64,000 bases of DNA from Orychophragmus violaceus (GCA_030180135.1 CM058230.1:104585503-104649502), one strand, 5' to 3'; positions 34,301-44,044 are shown, counted from the stretch's first letter. Program-made: numbers and translations. The notes: generated by a model not told the origin, from the sequence alone.

Positions 34301-35361
34301 AAGTAAGTTCCTACAGCTAGTGCTGAAACTTTCGCTCCATTCCCAACTCGTAGTTCCACTTGTCCTTGCTTCAGCCTTCTACTGTTGCTGAGTGCCTGCA
34401 TATTAGTACAAATATGAGCCCCACAACCAGTATCCATGACCCATGAGGTATTATCAGAAGTAGTTGTATTAACTTCTATAACAAAAATACCTGATGAAGA
34501 AGTCTCGAAAGTCTTCTTCTTTAATTCCTTTAGACCTTCCTGGAATTTCTTACAATCTCTTCTCCAATGCCCCAGTTCTTTGCAGAACCTGCACATGTCA
34601 GTAGGCCCAGCCTTGGACTTGGGCTTGGGCTTTGGCGTGTCTGAGTCCACGACTTGGACACCCTTGGCCTTTCCCTTATCCTTAGCAGAAGACTTCTTAA
34701 ACCCCTTGCCCTTTTGTACCATAAGCACATTTGGGTCCTTGGCGGTTTTCTTCAAGTTGGGCTCTGCAGTCTTGAGCATTCCGTGAAGCTCAGGCAGTGT
34801 CTTACTCAAGCCATGCATGTTAAAGTTCAGAATGAACTGATCATAGCTTGCAGGTAAAGACTGCAGAATGATGTCGCAGGCAAGTTCCTGGCTGATTGGG
34901 CAGTCGAGTTTGTGAAGATGATCGAGATAACCCATCATCTTCAACACATGAGGACTCACTGCCGCATTCGCAGCCAACTTACAGTCCAAGAGGTTCTTAA
35001 CTGTCTGGAACCTCTCGGTCCTAGCCTGCTCCTGAAAAAGCGATTTCAGGCTTGCCATGATCTCGATTGGAGACAATACACTCTCGAACTGTTTTTGCAG
35101 CTCAGGAGTCATTGTCACCAACATCAGGCAATAAACATCATTTTCATCTGACGAATGCTTTTCCCAAGCATTGTGCAGAGTCCTGGCAGCATTGGCAAGA
35201 GGCCTCTCGGGGAGGGGATCTCGAAGGACGTAATCCTTCTTCTCCTGCTTGAGGACCAGCCTCAAGTTCCTTGACCATGTCAGGAAGTTCGTTCCAGTCA
35301 GCTTCTCCTTCTCGAGAACAGACCGGATCGAGAATGTGTTTTGAGTGCTTGTAGTAGTCAT
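31384..35361 (-). CDS. Copia gag-pol polyprotein, 1325 aa, intact
   Basis: This one frame encodes the whole replication machinery of a Ty1/copia element; the mature proteins would act in cytoplasmic particles and, for integrase, the nucleus. The ATG at 35361 is followed by a gag domain (LTGTNFLTWSRNLRLVL near residue 21). A zinc knuckle CRFCKELGHWRRDC begins at about 257 (CX2CX4HX4C). Protease has DTG at 310-312. The integrase finger (HCRLGH ... CEKCESC) starts near 443 and is followed by D506, D569 and E605, with 35 residues between the last two. RT has YVDD at 999-1002. RNase H has D1172 (FTDAS), TEAEYIAA and CDNNGA. This is the copia order, integrase before RT. There is no stop, shift or missing catalytic residue, and the length is normal for the family. 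The LTR lies about 1.6 kb upstream of the start, a long leader. Confidence 0.96.
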   Translation of the reverse strand: MTTTSTQNTFSIRSVLEKEKLTGTNFLTWSRNLRLVLKQEKKDYVLRDPLPERPLANAARTLHNAWEKHSSDENDVYCLMLVTMTPELQKQFESVLSPIEIMASLKSLFQEQARTERFQTVKNLLDCKLAANAAVSPHVLKMMGYLDHLHKLDCPISQELACDIILQSLPASYDQFILNFNMHGLSKTLPELHGMLKTAEPNLKKTAKDPNVLMVQKGKGFKKSSAKDKGKAKGVQVVDSDTPKPKPKSKAGPTDMCRFCKELGHWRRDCKKFQEGLKELKKKTFETSSSGIFVIEVNTTTSDNTSWVMDTGCGAHICTNMQALSNSRRLKQGQVELRVGNGAKVSALAVGTYLLSLPSGLILELNNCYFVPAISRNIISISLLDLEGYDFSVKNKLCSFNRNNLFYGSAPLTNGLYILDQSAPIYNINTKRFKPNEENRTFLWHCRLGHISEKRIKRLHSNGLLGSFDFESCEKCESCMMGKMTRAPFNKPNERASDLLGLIHTDVCGPMSTNARGNYQYFITFTDDFSRYGYVYLMKHKSESFEKFREFQNEVQNQLGKSIKALRSDRGGEYLSQEFSDHLRECGIVSQLTPPGTPQWNGVSERRNRTLLDMVRSMMSHTDLPISLWGYALLTAVFTLNRAPSKAVAKTPYELWTGEAPVLSYLRIWGCEAYVKRLISDKLTPKSDKCYFIGYPRETKAYYFYLRSENKIFVARDCNFLEREFLSKKDSGSKVLLEEIQDEQDTAQPNEEEQQEDLQEIVEPEPVVPEVRRSGRIRHEPERYQGFLVTDCHDLLIIDGDEPSNFNQAMMGPDSSKWRKATDSEMDSMSVNQVFSLVDLPAGVKAIECKWIFKKKIDVDGNVQIYKARLVAKGFRQVHGVDYDETYSPVAMMKSIRILLATAAFHDYEIWQMDVKTAFLNGILEEDVYMTQPDGYIDPKNAGKVCKLHKSIYGLKQASRSWNLRFDEAIKQFDFIRNEEEQCVYKKTSGSKIVFLILYVDDILLLGNDVPMLKSVKDWLGSCFSMKDMGEAAYVLGIRIYRDRPKRLIGLCQDSYIDKVLQRFSMKDSKKGFTPMVHGTTLSKKQSPTSAAELERMKNIPYASAIGSVMYAMICTRPDVAYALSMTSRYQSNPGENHWIAVKNILKYLRHTKDKFLVYGGSDVLKVSGFTDASFQTDTDDFRSQSGYVFCLNGGAVSWRSSKQDTVADSTTEAEYIAASEAAKEAVWIRKFIMELGVIPDAAEPLTLFCDNNGAIAQAKEPRSHQKSKHVQRRYHLIRDIINRKEVKISRVPTDDNVADPLTKPLPRPKLELLTEAVGIRNIEM

Positions 35362-35907
35362 ATCTGAAATATATAAATAAAAAGGTTATTAGTTATATGT
35401 TCAAAATGATTAATCTCGTATTAAAGTATAATATGATTAATCATGCATTATATTCAATAACATAAGTTACCCTCAATAGAATATAATGATTCCAAGATCC
35501 ACATATAACTGAGATTAAAGTGGGCCACTGGCCGTCACCCAACCTTAGCTTATATCGGTAAGCCCTATGTCGGCTAATTATATCCGTGATATAACTCTTG
35601 GTTGTGAATCTGGGCCCGAGGCCCAATCCACTCTGATGTCTCAAGGCCCGGGACTCCCGATGGCCTAGTCAAGAAAACCGGACTATACAGTCATGTAATC
35701 ATTAATGTCTGGGACTCCCAATGACATTTATGAATCACAAACCGTCTTACCCACGCAAAAGCAGACATCCTCACACTGTAAGGCCATGAATGCAATTGAA
35801 TGGGCTTTGACAGCTGACATAGCCCGGACAAGACATCCAACGCTTGATATTATTTGAGGTTCGTAGGTTTATTAAAATCATTCCCAAAATAGAAGATTAC
35901 TATTTCG

Positions 35908-36060
35908 GGAAACTTTCTATTTATGGAAACCTACTATTTTTGGAAACTTTCTAAAATTGGAAACTTTCTAAAAACGGAAACTTTCTAATTTTAGAAATTC
36001 CTTTAAAAATCCAAAACCCGCAAATTCAGAAACTTCTAATTTTGGAAACTTTCTAATTTC
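35908..36060. repeat. Short degenerate tandem repeat in copia leader
   Basis: Units of about 17 bp, GGAAACTTTCTAAAATT with variants, repeat about six times with interruptions. Confidence 0.75.
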
Positions 36061-36529
36061 GAAATTTCGGAACTTTATAAAATTTAAAATCGAATTTCAT
36101 AATTTTATTTTATAAAATAAGTTTTAAATTTAAATCTGAAGAATGACTCAATTAATGGCCCAATTGTTTTAACTTCTTGGCCCGAGGCCCAAGAATTGGT
36201 CCATGTCCAAGACATGACCCAATTGTCCAATTAATTGACATAACCGGTCTGGTTCATTAAAACTGGTCTAACCAAGTTTCAATTACTACGATGACCACAA
36301 TTGTCAACCGGTTATTTACTAAACCGGAATCTCTCAATTTATTTGGTCCAACCAAATCAAATTAGAAATTCCCGGTTTAGGCACTAAATCCAATATTTCT
36401 TTCGACATTGGATTTCTAATCCTGGTTTAACCAGACTTTAATAAAATTATTAAAATCTGTTTATTAAACCAGAACGATTAGATTTTAATTAAGTTTTAAA
36501 CCGAACCGAACCGATTTGATCACGTGAAC

Positions 36530-36800
36530 CGATCACGACCTAGCCGTGATCTTCACGTAACCAAACCCTAGCCGCAAGCCGTCGACGATCCATGATCGAG
36601 GCAATGCGCAGCTCGGGCCGCGATCGGGATGCTCGGACGGTACAGCCGGGACGACGCGATCGGACGATCGGACGAGATGCGATCGGTACAACCGATCGGC
36701 CCATCTCCCGCGATCGCTCATCCAGCCGGCCTTGCTCTCGGCCGCGCGATCGAACCGGCCAAGCCGGTCGATCTCTTCCTTGGCCGATCGACAAACCCGA
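36530..36800. other. GC-rich CGATCG cluster in copia leader
   Basis: CGATCG occurs at 36621, 36657, 36665, 36680, 36693, 36711, 36747 and 36785. The base composition is clearly more GC-rich than the surrounding leader. Flanks are mostly G/C and do not follow the GCAW...WTGC pattern of the Athila motif, and spacing is irregular. Confidence 0.8.
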
Positions 36801-36954
36801 GTCATATAGCTCGGTTTGCGATTTCTCTTGTGTGTTTAGAGTTCAATTCTGATTCTTAATCGTTTTATCTTATCAGTAATTGATTCAAAAACAATTCTAA
36901 GCAGATTAAACAACCTAAACAATGAATCTAAAACAAGAAACCTAAGAACCAATG

Positions 36955-36966
36955 GCTCTGATACCA
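36955..36966 (-). other. Copia primer binding site, tRNA-iMet
   Basis: On the - strand TGGTATCAGAGC begins 1 bp after the 5' LTR. It is complementary to the 3' end of initiator tRNA-Met, the usual copia primer. Confidence 0.93.
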
Positions 36967-36967
36967 A

Positions 36968-37597
36968 TGTTGGAAGTTTTGGTTGATCCTGATTCAATTC
37001 TCATATTGATATCAACCTAAACATGCATTAGATCTAGGTGTTCTTATTTAGAAACATATGATCTCACCTTTTACCTGTTTGTTTGCAGCGGAATTGATGA
37101 ACAGGTCAATGATCAGGGAGATACACCGAGAGATGGATCCTCCAAAGGCTCACACACGCAATCACCGGAAATTGGCTGCTAGACCACGAAGAACAGAGGC
37201 GCAGAGAGAGGAGAGTGGCCGCGTGGGGTATTAGGGTTGGGAAGAGAAGAGACTTGGCTTTTAGTCATTAAAAGCCTTCTCTTTCCCTTTTGGGCTTTTG
37301 GGCCCAATCTGATTAAATCCCATTTAATCAGACCCATTAATCTCTCTCTCTTAGTACGACAAATGCCTAGCACTTTTGTCGTACTTCTGCTATGCCGTTC
37401 CAACATTATTTCCTGCTAGCTTAAGCGTGTGACCCATATGGGATCATACAAAAAAGGCAATAAGTCCAAGACTTATAGATCATGAGCGGACTCTAGCAAG
37501 CCATCATGACCCCCAGCTTTGTATGACTTATGTCTGATCACTGACATACTCTTACGTTATAGAGACAGTACAGAGATTGCTGGACACAATTCCAACA
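36968..37597 (-). repeat. Copia 5' LTR (630 bp)
   Basis: This is the promoter-bearing LTR of the - strand element. It has the same length and, by eye, the same sequence as 30301-30930. Its right end TTCCAACA abuts the TAATG duplication. Confidence 0.95.
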
Positions 37598-37602
37598 TAA
37601 TG
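37598..37602. repeat. Target site duplication TAATG, right copy (copia)
   Basis: This matches 30296-30300. The Athila reading frame resumes at 37603 in the frame that was left at 30300. Confidence 0.95.
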
Positions 37603-38273
37603 ATGCTCAATGAAGTATGTAGTGCAGTGGTTCAAGGTAGAATTCCAGAGAAATTGAAAGATCCGGGCAGCTTCGTGTTGGATTGTGCTATCCATAAGGA
37701 GAGGTTCGAAAGGTCCCTATGTGATCTTGGCTCCAGTGTAAATCTAATGCCCCTTTCTGTTGCTAAAAGACTGGGGATGACAGATTTTATACCAACTAGG
37801 ATATCACTGGTTCTGGCAGACAGATCAGTCAGGATTCTTGAAGGAGTAATAGAGGATGTGCCTATAACAGTTGGCAAGTGCGTAATCCCAACTGATTTTG
37901 TGGTTCTACAATATGGACAGGAGCCAAAAGACCCATTAATTCTAGGCAGGTCTTTCTTAGCAACAGCTGGTGCGATGATTGACTGTCAAGGAGGTAAAAT
38001 AATCCTGAATGTGGGTGATCTGAAGATGAGTTTTGACATGAACAAACTGGTGAAGAGACCAACCATCGACGGGCAGACCTTTTATGTGGACACATTGGGT
38101 GATTTGGCTGCAGAGTACTTCCATCAATCACATGCTGAGGACCCACTAGAAAGGGCTTTACTGAGTTCTATTTTGGAGTTGGAATACCTGCAGGACGAGC
38201 CTGCAATGTGCTATACAAGATTGATGGATTCTGTCGAGGTTGCAATGCAAGTGGAAGTGTCTGACGCGGGACT

Positions 38274-38308
38274 GCAACGATCGATACCAACTAAGCAACG
38301 ATCGTTGC
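38274..38308. repeat. Paired CGATCG palindromes in pol B (pair 6)
   Basis: The cores are at 38278 and 38299, 21 bp apart, in the linker between protease and RT. Confidence 0.85.
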
Positions 38309-39993
38309 AAGTCGACAGAGACTGGGCAGAGGAAAAAGCTCCGAAAATAGATCTGAAACAACTTCCATCCGGGCTAAGGTACGCATTTCTTGGACCGAAT
38401 TCAACTTATCCAGTGATTGTCAACGCTAGTTTAAACAACGCAGAGCTCACTTTACTGCTAAGCAAGCTACGCAAGCATCGCAAAGCTCTTGGCTATTCCC
38501 TTAATGATATTTCAGGTATCTCACCAGAGCTGTGCATGCATCGGATACATCTTGAGGATGAGTCCAAGACATCAATCGAGCATCAGAGGAGACTTAATCC
38601 TAATCTGCAGGAAGTAGTCAAAAAGGAGATTATGAAACTCCTTGACGCTGGAATTATATATCCTATCTCTGATAGTGATTGGGTAAGTCCAGTCCATGTA
38701 GTACCAAAGAAAGGCGGTGTTACAGTCGTGAAGAATGAGAAGAACGAGCTGATACCTACTAGGACTGTGACTGGACACAGGATGTGTATAGACTACAGGA
38801 AGCTTAATGCTGCTACTAGGAAGGATCATTTTCCTTTGCCTTTTATTGATCAGATGCTCGAAAGGTTAGCAAATCATCCTTACTACTGCTTCCTAGATGG
38901 CTACTCAGGTTTCTTTCAGATTCCCATCCATCCGGAGGATCAGGGAAAGACCACTTTTACTTGTCCATATGGGACTTTTGCTTACCGTAGGATGCCTTTT
39001 GGACTCTGCAATGCACCAGCCACTTTCCAGAGATGCATGATGTCCATATTCACAGATATGATTGAGGATTTTATGGAAGTATTCATGGATGATTTCTCAG
39101 TATATGGATCATCCTATAATGAATGCTTAGATAATCTGTGTAAGGTTCTGAAAAGATGTGAAGAGAAGCATTTAGTTCTTAACTGGGAGAAGTGTCATTT
39201 CATGGTCAGAGATGGCATTGTGCTTGGACATAAAGTGTCCGAAGCAGGAATAGAAGTGGACCGCGCCAAAATCGAGGTAATGACGAACCTGCAGGCACCT
39301 GATTCTGTTAAGTCTATTAGAAGCTTTCTTGGACATGCTGGTTTCTATAGACGGTTCATTAAGGATTTTAGTAGGATTGCTAGGCCACTAACTGCTTTGC
39401 TGTGTAAAGACACCAAATTTGAGTTCACTGCAGATTGTCAAACTGCATTTGAGCAGATCAAGCAGGCATTAGTGAGTGCTCCCATAGTTCAGCCACCGGA
39501 TTGGGATTTGCCTTTCGAAGTAATGTGCGAGGCAAGTGATTATGCTGTGGGAGCTGTTCTTGGACAAAAGAAAGATAGAAAACTTCATGCTATCTATTAT
39601 GCCAGTAGGACACTGGATGATGCACAAAGAAACTATGCCACAACAGAGAAGGAGTTGCTTGCAGTTGTCTTTGCATTTGAGAAATTTCGCTCTTATCTTG
39701 TTGGCTCCAAGGTGATTGTACACACTGATCATTCAGCACTGAAGTACCTGATGCAGAAAAAGGATGCTAAGCCAAGACTGCTGAGATTGATCTTGGTGCT
39801 TCAGGAATTTGATATTGAAGAGAGAGACAAGAAAGGGGTTGAGAATGGAGTTGCTGATCATCTTTCAAGGATGCTAGTAGAGGAGGACGTGCCAATTAAT
39901 GACTACTTGCCTGAAGAAAACGTCAATATGGTTGGGACAATCTGTGAGACAGATTTGGACAGAAATCTGCAGAACTGTCGGATTAATCGCGTT

Positions 39994-40077
39994 GCGTCGA
40001 TCGATGCTACATCAGCGTCGATCGATGCATCTATCGGGACAGTAACGATCGATACACCTGACTGTGACGATCGTTGC
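39994..40077. repeat. Paired CGATCG palindromes in pol B (pairs 7-8)
   Basis: The cores are at 39998/40019 (21 bp) and 40046/40068 (22 bp), in the linker between RNase H and integrase. Confidence 0.85.
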
Positions 40078-41500
40078 AGTGCGGATACATACCCAGAAAC
40101 TTTTATGGTGCGGATTGGAAAGCATGAGTTCGAGATTTACGCTGTCACAACAAATGATCGACCATGGTATGCAGACATAGCCAATTATCTAGCTGCAGAG
40201 ACTGAACCAGATAATCTGAAAGGATATGAAAAGAAGAGGTTCTTCAGAGAACTTAGGAGGTACTATTGGGATGAACCTTACCTCTATAAGCATTGTTCGG
40301 ATGGCCTTTATAGAAGATGTGTTGCTGAGTCAGAGGTTCCAGATATCCTTTTCCACTGTCACGGTTCAGATTATGCAGGACATTTTGCTACATTTAAGAC
40401 TGTGTCTAAGGTTTTGCAAGCAGGTTTCTGGTGGCCTACAATGTTCGCTGATACTCATTCCTTTATTTCTCATTGTGATGTCTGCCAGAGAAGAGGGGAA
40501 ATTAGCAGGAAGCATGAGATGCCTCAGAATTTCATTCTTGAGGTTGAGGTTTTTGATTGCTGGGGCATAGACTTTATGGGTCCCTTTCCCTCATCTTATG
40601 GAAATAAATTCATATTAGTTGCTGTGGATTATGTTTCTAAGTGGGTAGAAGCAATAGCCAGTCCAACCAATGACTCTTCAGTAGTCATTAAGCTGTTTAA
40701 ATCTATCATATTCCCTAGATTTGGAGTACCCCGGATAGTAATTAGTGATGGAGGATCTCACTTTATTAATAAGGTTTTTGAGAAGCTCCTGAAGAAGCAT
40801 GGAGTGCATCACCGAGTTGCTACTCCTTATCACCCACAGACTAGTGGACAGGTAGAGGTTTCTAACAGACAAATCAAGGAGATCTTGGAGAAGACAGTTG
40901 GGAAGACAAGGAAAGATTGGGCAGCTAAGCTTGATGATGCTTTATGGGCCTACAGGACTGCATTTAAAACACCATTAGGGACTACTCCATTCCATTTGCT
41001 GTATGGGAAAGCATGTCATCTGCCAGTGGAACTTGAGCACAAAGCAGCATGGGCTGTAAAACAGATGAATTTTGACCTCAAACCAGCTGCAGAGAGGAGA
41101 TTGATACAGCTCAATGAGTTGGATGAGATTAGACATCTTGCCTATGAGAACTCAAAGCTGTACAAGGAGAGGACTAAGGCTTATCATGATAAAAAGATTG
41201 TTTCTAGACGGTTTGAGCCTAATGACCAGGTACTTCTGTACAATTCTCGTCTGCATTTGTTTCCAGGGAAGCTGAAATCAAGATGGTCCGGTCCCTACAC
41301 AATAAAGGAAGTGCGTCCATATGGAGCTGTCATTTTAATTGGCAAGGAAGGTAATGAGTTTGCTGTTAATGGGCAGAGGGTAAAACACTATTGGGCTAAG
41401 GCCGAGATTCCAAGAGGTCAGATTTTGCCTCTGGATGCTGCACCCTCTACTTGAAAGATCTCATCCGTCCGGTCAACCTATTGACCTTAAACAAGCGCTG

Positions 41501-41518
41501 GGTGGGAGGCAACCCACC
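41501..41518 (+). other. Hairpin after pol stop (B)
   Basis: GGTGGG-AGGCAA-CCCACC, identical to the A copy at 26169-26186. Confidence 0.75.
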
Positions 41519-41626
41519 ATTAGGTACTGGTGTTTTTCTTTTTCATTTTTGGTGTTTTTGTTAGGATTTTACGTTTGTTTTTGTTTCTGGTGAGTTTATG
41601 TTTGCAGGTCTCGGTTAAATCGCAGT

Positions 41627-41770
41627 GCAGCGATCGATGCATTTCTGCATCGATCGTCACAACACGAAAGTAATCGCATTGCAGCGATCGTTGCGGTCCT
41701 GAGCAACGATCGACTATACACGAAAATCACTTAGTGCAACGGTCGATGCACTTAGTGCAACGGTCGATGC
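41627..41770. repeat. Paired CGATCG palindromes, 3' region B (pairs 9-11)
   Basis: The cores are at 41631/41651 (20 bp), 41685/41707 (22 bp, both intact here) and 41740/41761 (21 bp, both CGGTCG). Confidence 0.85.
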
Positions 41771-42257
41771 TGAGCGACAGAGGTAAGCCGACAGACATAA
41801 TTTCACCTTTTCAATTTTTATTTTCCTTTTACCGATCCTTCGCTGGACACTACTGGGGACAGTGTGTCTTAAGTGTGGGGGAGGTGCTACTGACTTTTGT
41901 TTTCTGTTTTCTTAAGAGCCAGTCCGTTTTTCAAAATTTTTGTTTTATTGAGTCAAAATTGTTTAAGTAAGAAACTATGATTTTCTGAGAAGATTTACAA
42001 GACTTGCAGGAACTTAAGTAACCATTGGGATGAAGTTGCAGGATCTATCTCTGACTATTAGAAAACTCCATCACAGATCAACCTACTGGGAACACCCACA
42101 TCACTTCAGGTATCAGAGGATCCTTTACTGACTTCAACCTTAATACTGACTTAGATTTCTCACCTAAGGGCTTGGTATGCTTTATGTCGGATTCCCTGTT
42201 AGTTCTGACACAGCCTGTAAACCTGTCCTATTTAGTCCCCTTCTCCCCTTCTATAAA

Positions 42258-42292
42258 GTAAAAAAAAAAAAAAAAAATAATAATAATAATAA
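42258..42292. repeat. A-run and TAA microsatellite (B)
   Basis: A poly-A run is followed by (TAA)n. It corresponds to 26927-26955 in A but is longer. Confidence 0.75.
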
Positions 42293-42786
42293 ACTGAGGA
42301 TGAGTTAGTAACTCCGAAGTGGTCATGAGAATAGTAGCAAACACTATTATCTCTCATGTGATCCATGGAATGTGTCCAAAGTATACCCCATAACGGGAAG
42401 AACACTGATAAAAAAAATAAAATGATACCCAGTGGGGAAAAATCAGTTGTTAAAGAAGGGAAAGAGAAGAAAGGGACTAGAGAAAGATAGTATGGTGGTC
42501 TAGAGCTGATAAGGTAAGAATCCATGTGCCTTTAGATCGATACTCCTTAGGTGAGACAGCACTTAAATACTTGCAGAAGTCAGTAGGGAGAATTTGAATG
42601 CTTGAATGTGATTGTGGAGTTTACCTAGGACAGTTGCTAAGTGTGGGGGAAGTACATTGTGGTCTTGATATCCTGTGATTGATTATTTCAGTGGTTTACT
42701 AAGGGGAATCTGAGTATTGTAGCTTCTAGGATGAAATGAGTTTCTGAAGAGTTTTCAAACCTCTTCACCATGTTTTAGTTCTCTGT

Positions 42787-42806
42787 TTTGCTTGAGGGCA
42801 AGCAAA
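42787..42806 (+). other. Hairpin next to polypurine tract (B)
   Basis: TTTGCTTG-AGGG-CAAGCAAA, identical to 27451-27470. It lies 4 bp before the final polypurine tract. Confidence 0.8.
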
Positions 42807-42810
42807 GGCT

Positions 42811-42824
42811 AAGTGTGGGGGAGT
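42811..42824 (+). other. Polypurine tract (B)
   Basis: AAGTGTGGGGGAGT lies directly before the 3' LTR. Related sequences at 41871-41884 and 42639-42652 could be auxiliary tracts. Confidence 0.8.
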
Positions 42825-44044
42825 TAATATATCATGGTTTTTACTAGTTTTAGACCATGATATAAGTGTGTTTTTAGTGTCTTTTGTCTTTGTTTAGAGT
42901 CTTTTATAGGTATAATCAGGTTGGGAGCTGAATTGGAGATAATGGAGCATTTTGGAGATTTTTGGAGTGTTTGGCCGAGAGATAGAGTTCACTGTCCGAA
43001 ACAGAGGAAGGTGTCGATCGTTGCACTCTAGCATCGATCGATGCACCAGCGAGATGGGCCAAAAACTCGGCGGTTTAGAAGAGTGAAGAATTTGCACTTT
43101 GATCCAGAAGTTCCTGATATTTACAAAGAAGCCATTGGCCGAGATTGTGCCTATATAATAGAGTTTTTAGTATTTTTATTAGATACGCTTTATACTTTTT
43201 ACCATACACTTTGATAATTAAGAGCAGAGGATTTTAGAGCTTTTTGGGGCTGATCTGAACCTGTTACATCATCTGTATTTGGAGAAGATTTCGAACCCCT
43301 TTAATCTTTTATCTTTTATGCAATCTATTATTTCTATGATTATGTTTTCATCAATCATGTCTAAGTAGATTCCTTGTTAGGTTTAGGGTTTCTCACATAG
43401 GATTTCATGACCTGCTAGACTTGTTCAATTTCAGTTAAGGATTCAAACTATATCTGTTCTTCAATTTAATTGTGCTTAAAGCTAGTTCTAACCTGATCAA
43501 TTAGAATCTAGATCTTAGGTTGCTAAATACGTCACGGAAGTGGGGTTTAGGAATCTGAACTAATTAAATTGGGCAATTAAACTTTGCGCAAACGAAAGTT
43601 TGGTTTAGGATAATTGTGAACATATCAAACTTGGACTTATTGCTAGTTTAATCTGTTAGTTCTCGCAAACGAAAGTTTGGTTTGCTGCACTTAGACTTAG
43701 AGAATTATCGCAAAGGAATTTGGTTAATTCTATATCTGTGTTTTGAGTTCTAGAACCGTTCTTAATTAGATCCTTGCTGAATGAACTGTCTGCTTGTCTG
43801 ATTTCCTGAGAATACCCTAGGCTTGACGCTTTTAATTACTTGCTTCACAACCGTTAATCTCTGCTACTGATTTACTTTCTCGCACCGCAATTTATTTCAT
43901 TCACTACTTGCTTATTTCTAGTATTTATTCCTACAGTTTGATTCTCTTGAGACCGAGTGTCCCTGTGGATTCGATAACCCTATATACTACTTTGACATTG
44001 CTGTTCACTTGCAGTTTAGTATAGGGAAAACTTAGAACCTATCA
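42825..44044 (+). repeat. Athila 3' LTR (1220 bp)
   Basis: It begins TAATATATCATGG (the terminal TG has become TA) and ends GAACCTATCA. The length is the same as the 5' LTR, with about nine differences by eye. The TATA box is at 43152-43158, the terminal hairpin at 42828-42864, and the palindrome pair at 43015/43035. Confidence 0.95.
43011..43044. repeat. Paired CGATCG palindromes, 3' LTR (pair 1)
   Basis: The cores are at 43015 and 43035, 20 bp apart, the same as in the 5' LTR. Confidence 0.85.

Larger units (their letters stand above)
35362..36967 (-). other. Copia 5' leader (1.6 kb)
   Basis: This is unusually long non-coding sequence between the 5' LTR and the ATG. It is mostly A/T-rich, with a 17 bp tandem-like GGAAACTTTCTAAAA repeat at 35908-36060, several AACCGG-type stretches (36240-36500), and a GC-rich island at about 36530-36800 holding eight CGATCG sites. 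The overlapping short frames there do not resemble a known protein. Confidence 0.8.
30301..37597 (-). mobile_element. Complete Ty1/copia retrotransposon inserted in Athila B
   Basis: This 7297 bp element is transcribed from the - strand. It has two 630 bp LTRs that I cannot tell apart by eye, TGTTGGAA...TTCCAACA termini, a tRNA-iMet primer site, a polypurine tract, an uninterrupted gag-pol frame and a 5 bp TAATG target duplication. The empty site is visible in copy A. All parts needed for transposition appear present, so it is recent and possibly still active. The lineage within copia is uncertain. Confidence 0.97.
37603..41454 (+). pseudogene. Athila B pol, severed from gag by copia
   Basis: This is the rest of the B gag-pol frame (1283 codons plus stop), colinear with A pol at an offset of 15332 bp and without indels. 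An apparent ATG at 37519 lies in the copia LTR and is not the Athila start. Protease DLGSS is at about 37723, the FMDD box of RT at 39082, and integrase D, D and E at about 40570, 40747 and 40855. RNase H is probably impaired: the active-site aspartate codon of CDASDYAVG is GAG (glutamate) at 39529-39531. Other private changes near the end of RNase H give RLLRLILVLQEFDIEER where A keeps the usual RLLRWILLLQEFDIEVR. B keeps VAVDYVSKW and SRWSGPYT, where A is mutated. It cannot make a full polyprotein because of the stop in gag and the copia insertion. Confidence 0.93.
41455..42824 (+). other. Athila B 3' untranslated region
   Basis: About 1.37 kb runs from the pol stop to the 3' LTR, with the same parts as in A: hairpin 41501-41518, three palindrome pairs, polypurine-like sites at 41871, 42639 and 42811, microsatellite 42258-42292 and hairpin 42787-42806. 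There is no env-like frame. Confidence 0.85.
18131..44044 (+). mobile_element. Composite Athila-type LTR retrotransposon block (A + B, with nested copia)
   Basis: The block is a double gypsy element of the Athila type: LTR, internal A, altered middle LTR, internal B, LTR. The outer LTRs are both 1220 bp and start and end with near-matching TGATA...TATCA. Without the block and one TCAGT, the satellite landmarks at 17687 and 44411 lie 805 bp apart, a normal module length, so the outer ends come from one integration. After removing the copia insertion and its TSD, the block is about 18.6 kb. The internal regions are about 8138 bp (A, or 7416 without its duplication) and 7422 bp (B). No env-like frame is present between pol and the 3' LTR. 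Confidence 0.93.

Noticed and set aside
36533..36859. Arg-rich short frames in the copia leader as a gene
   Set aside because: Overlapping frames on both strands arise from GC-rich CGATCG repeats; no recognisable domain.
37519..37602. ATG at 37519 as start of the B pol protein
   Set aside because: It lies in the copia LTR and is in frame by chance; the real frame comes from gag B at 30300.
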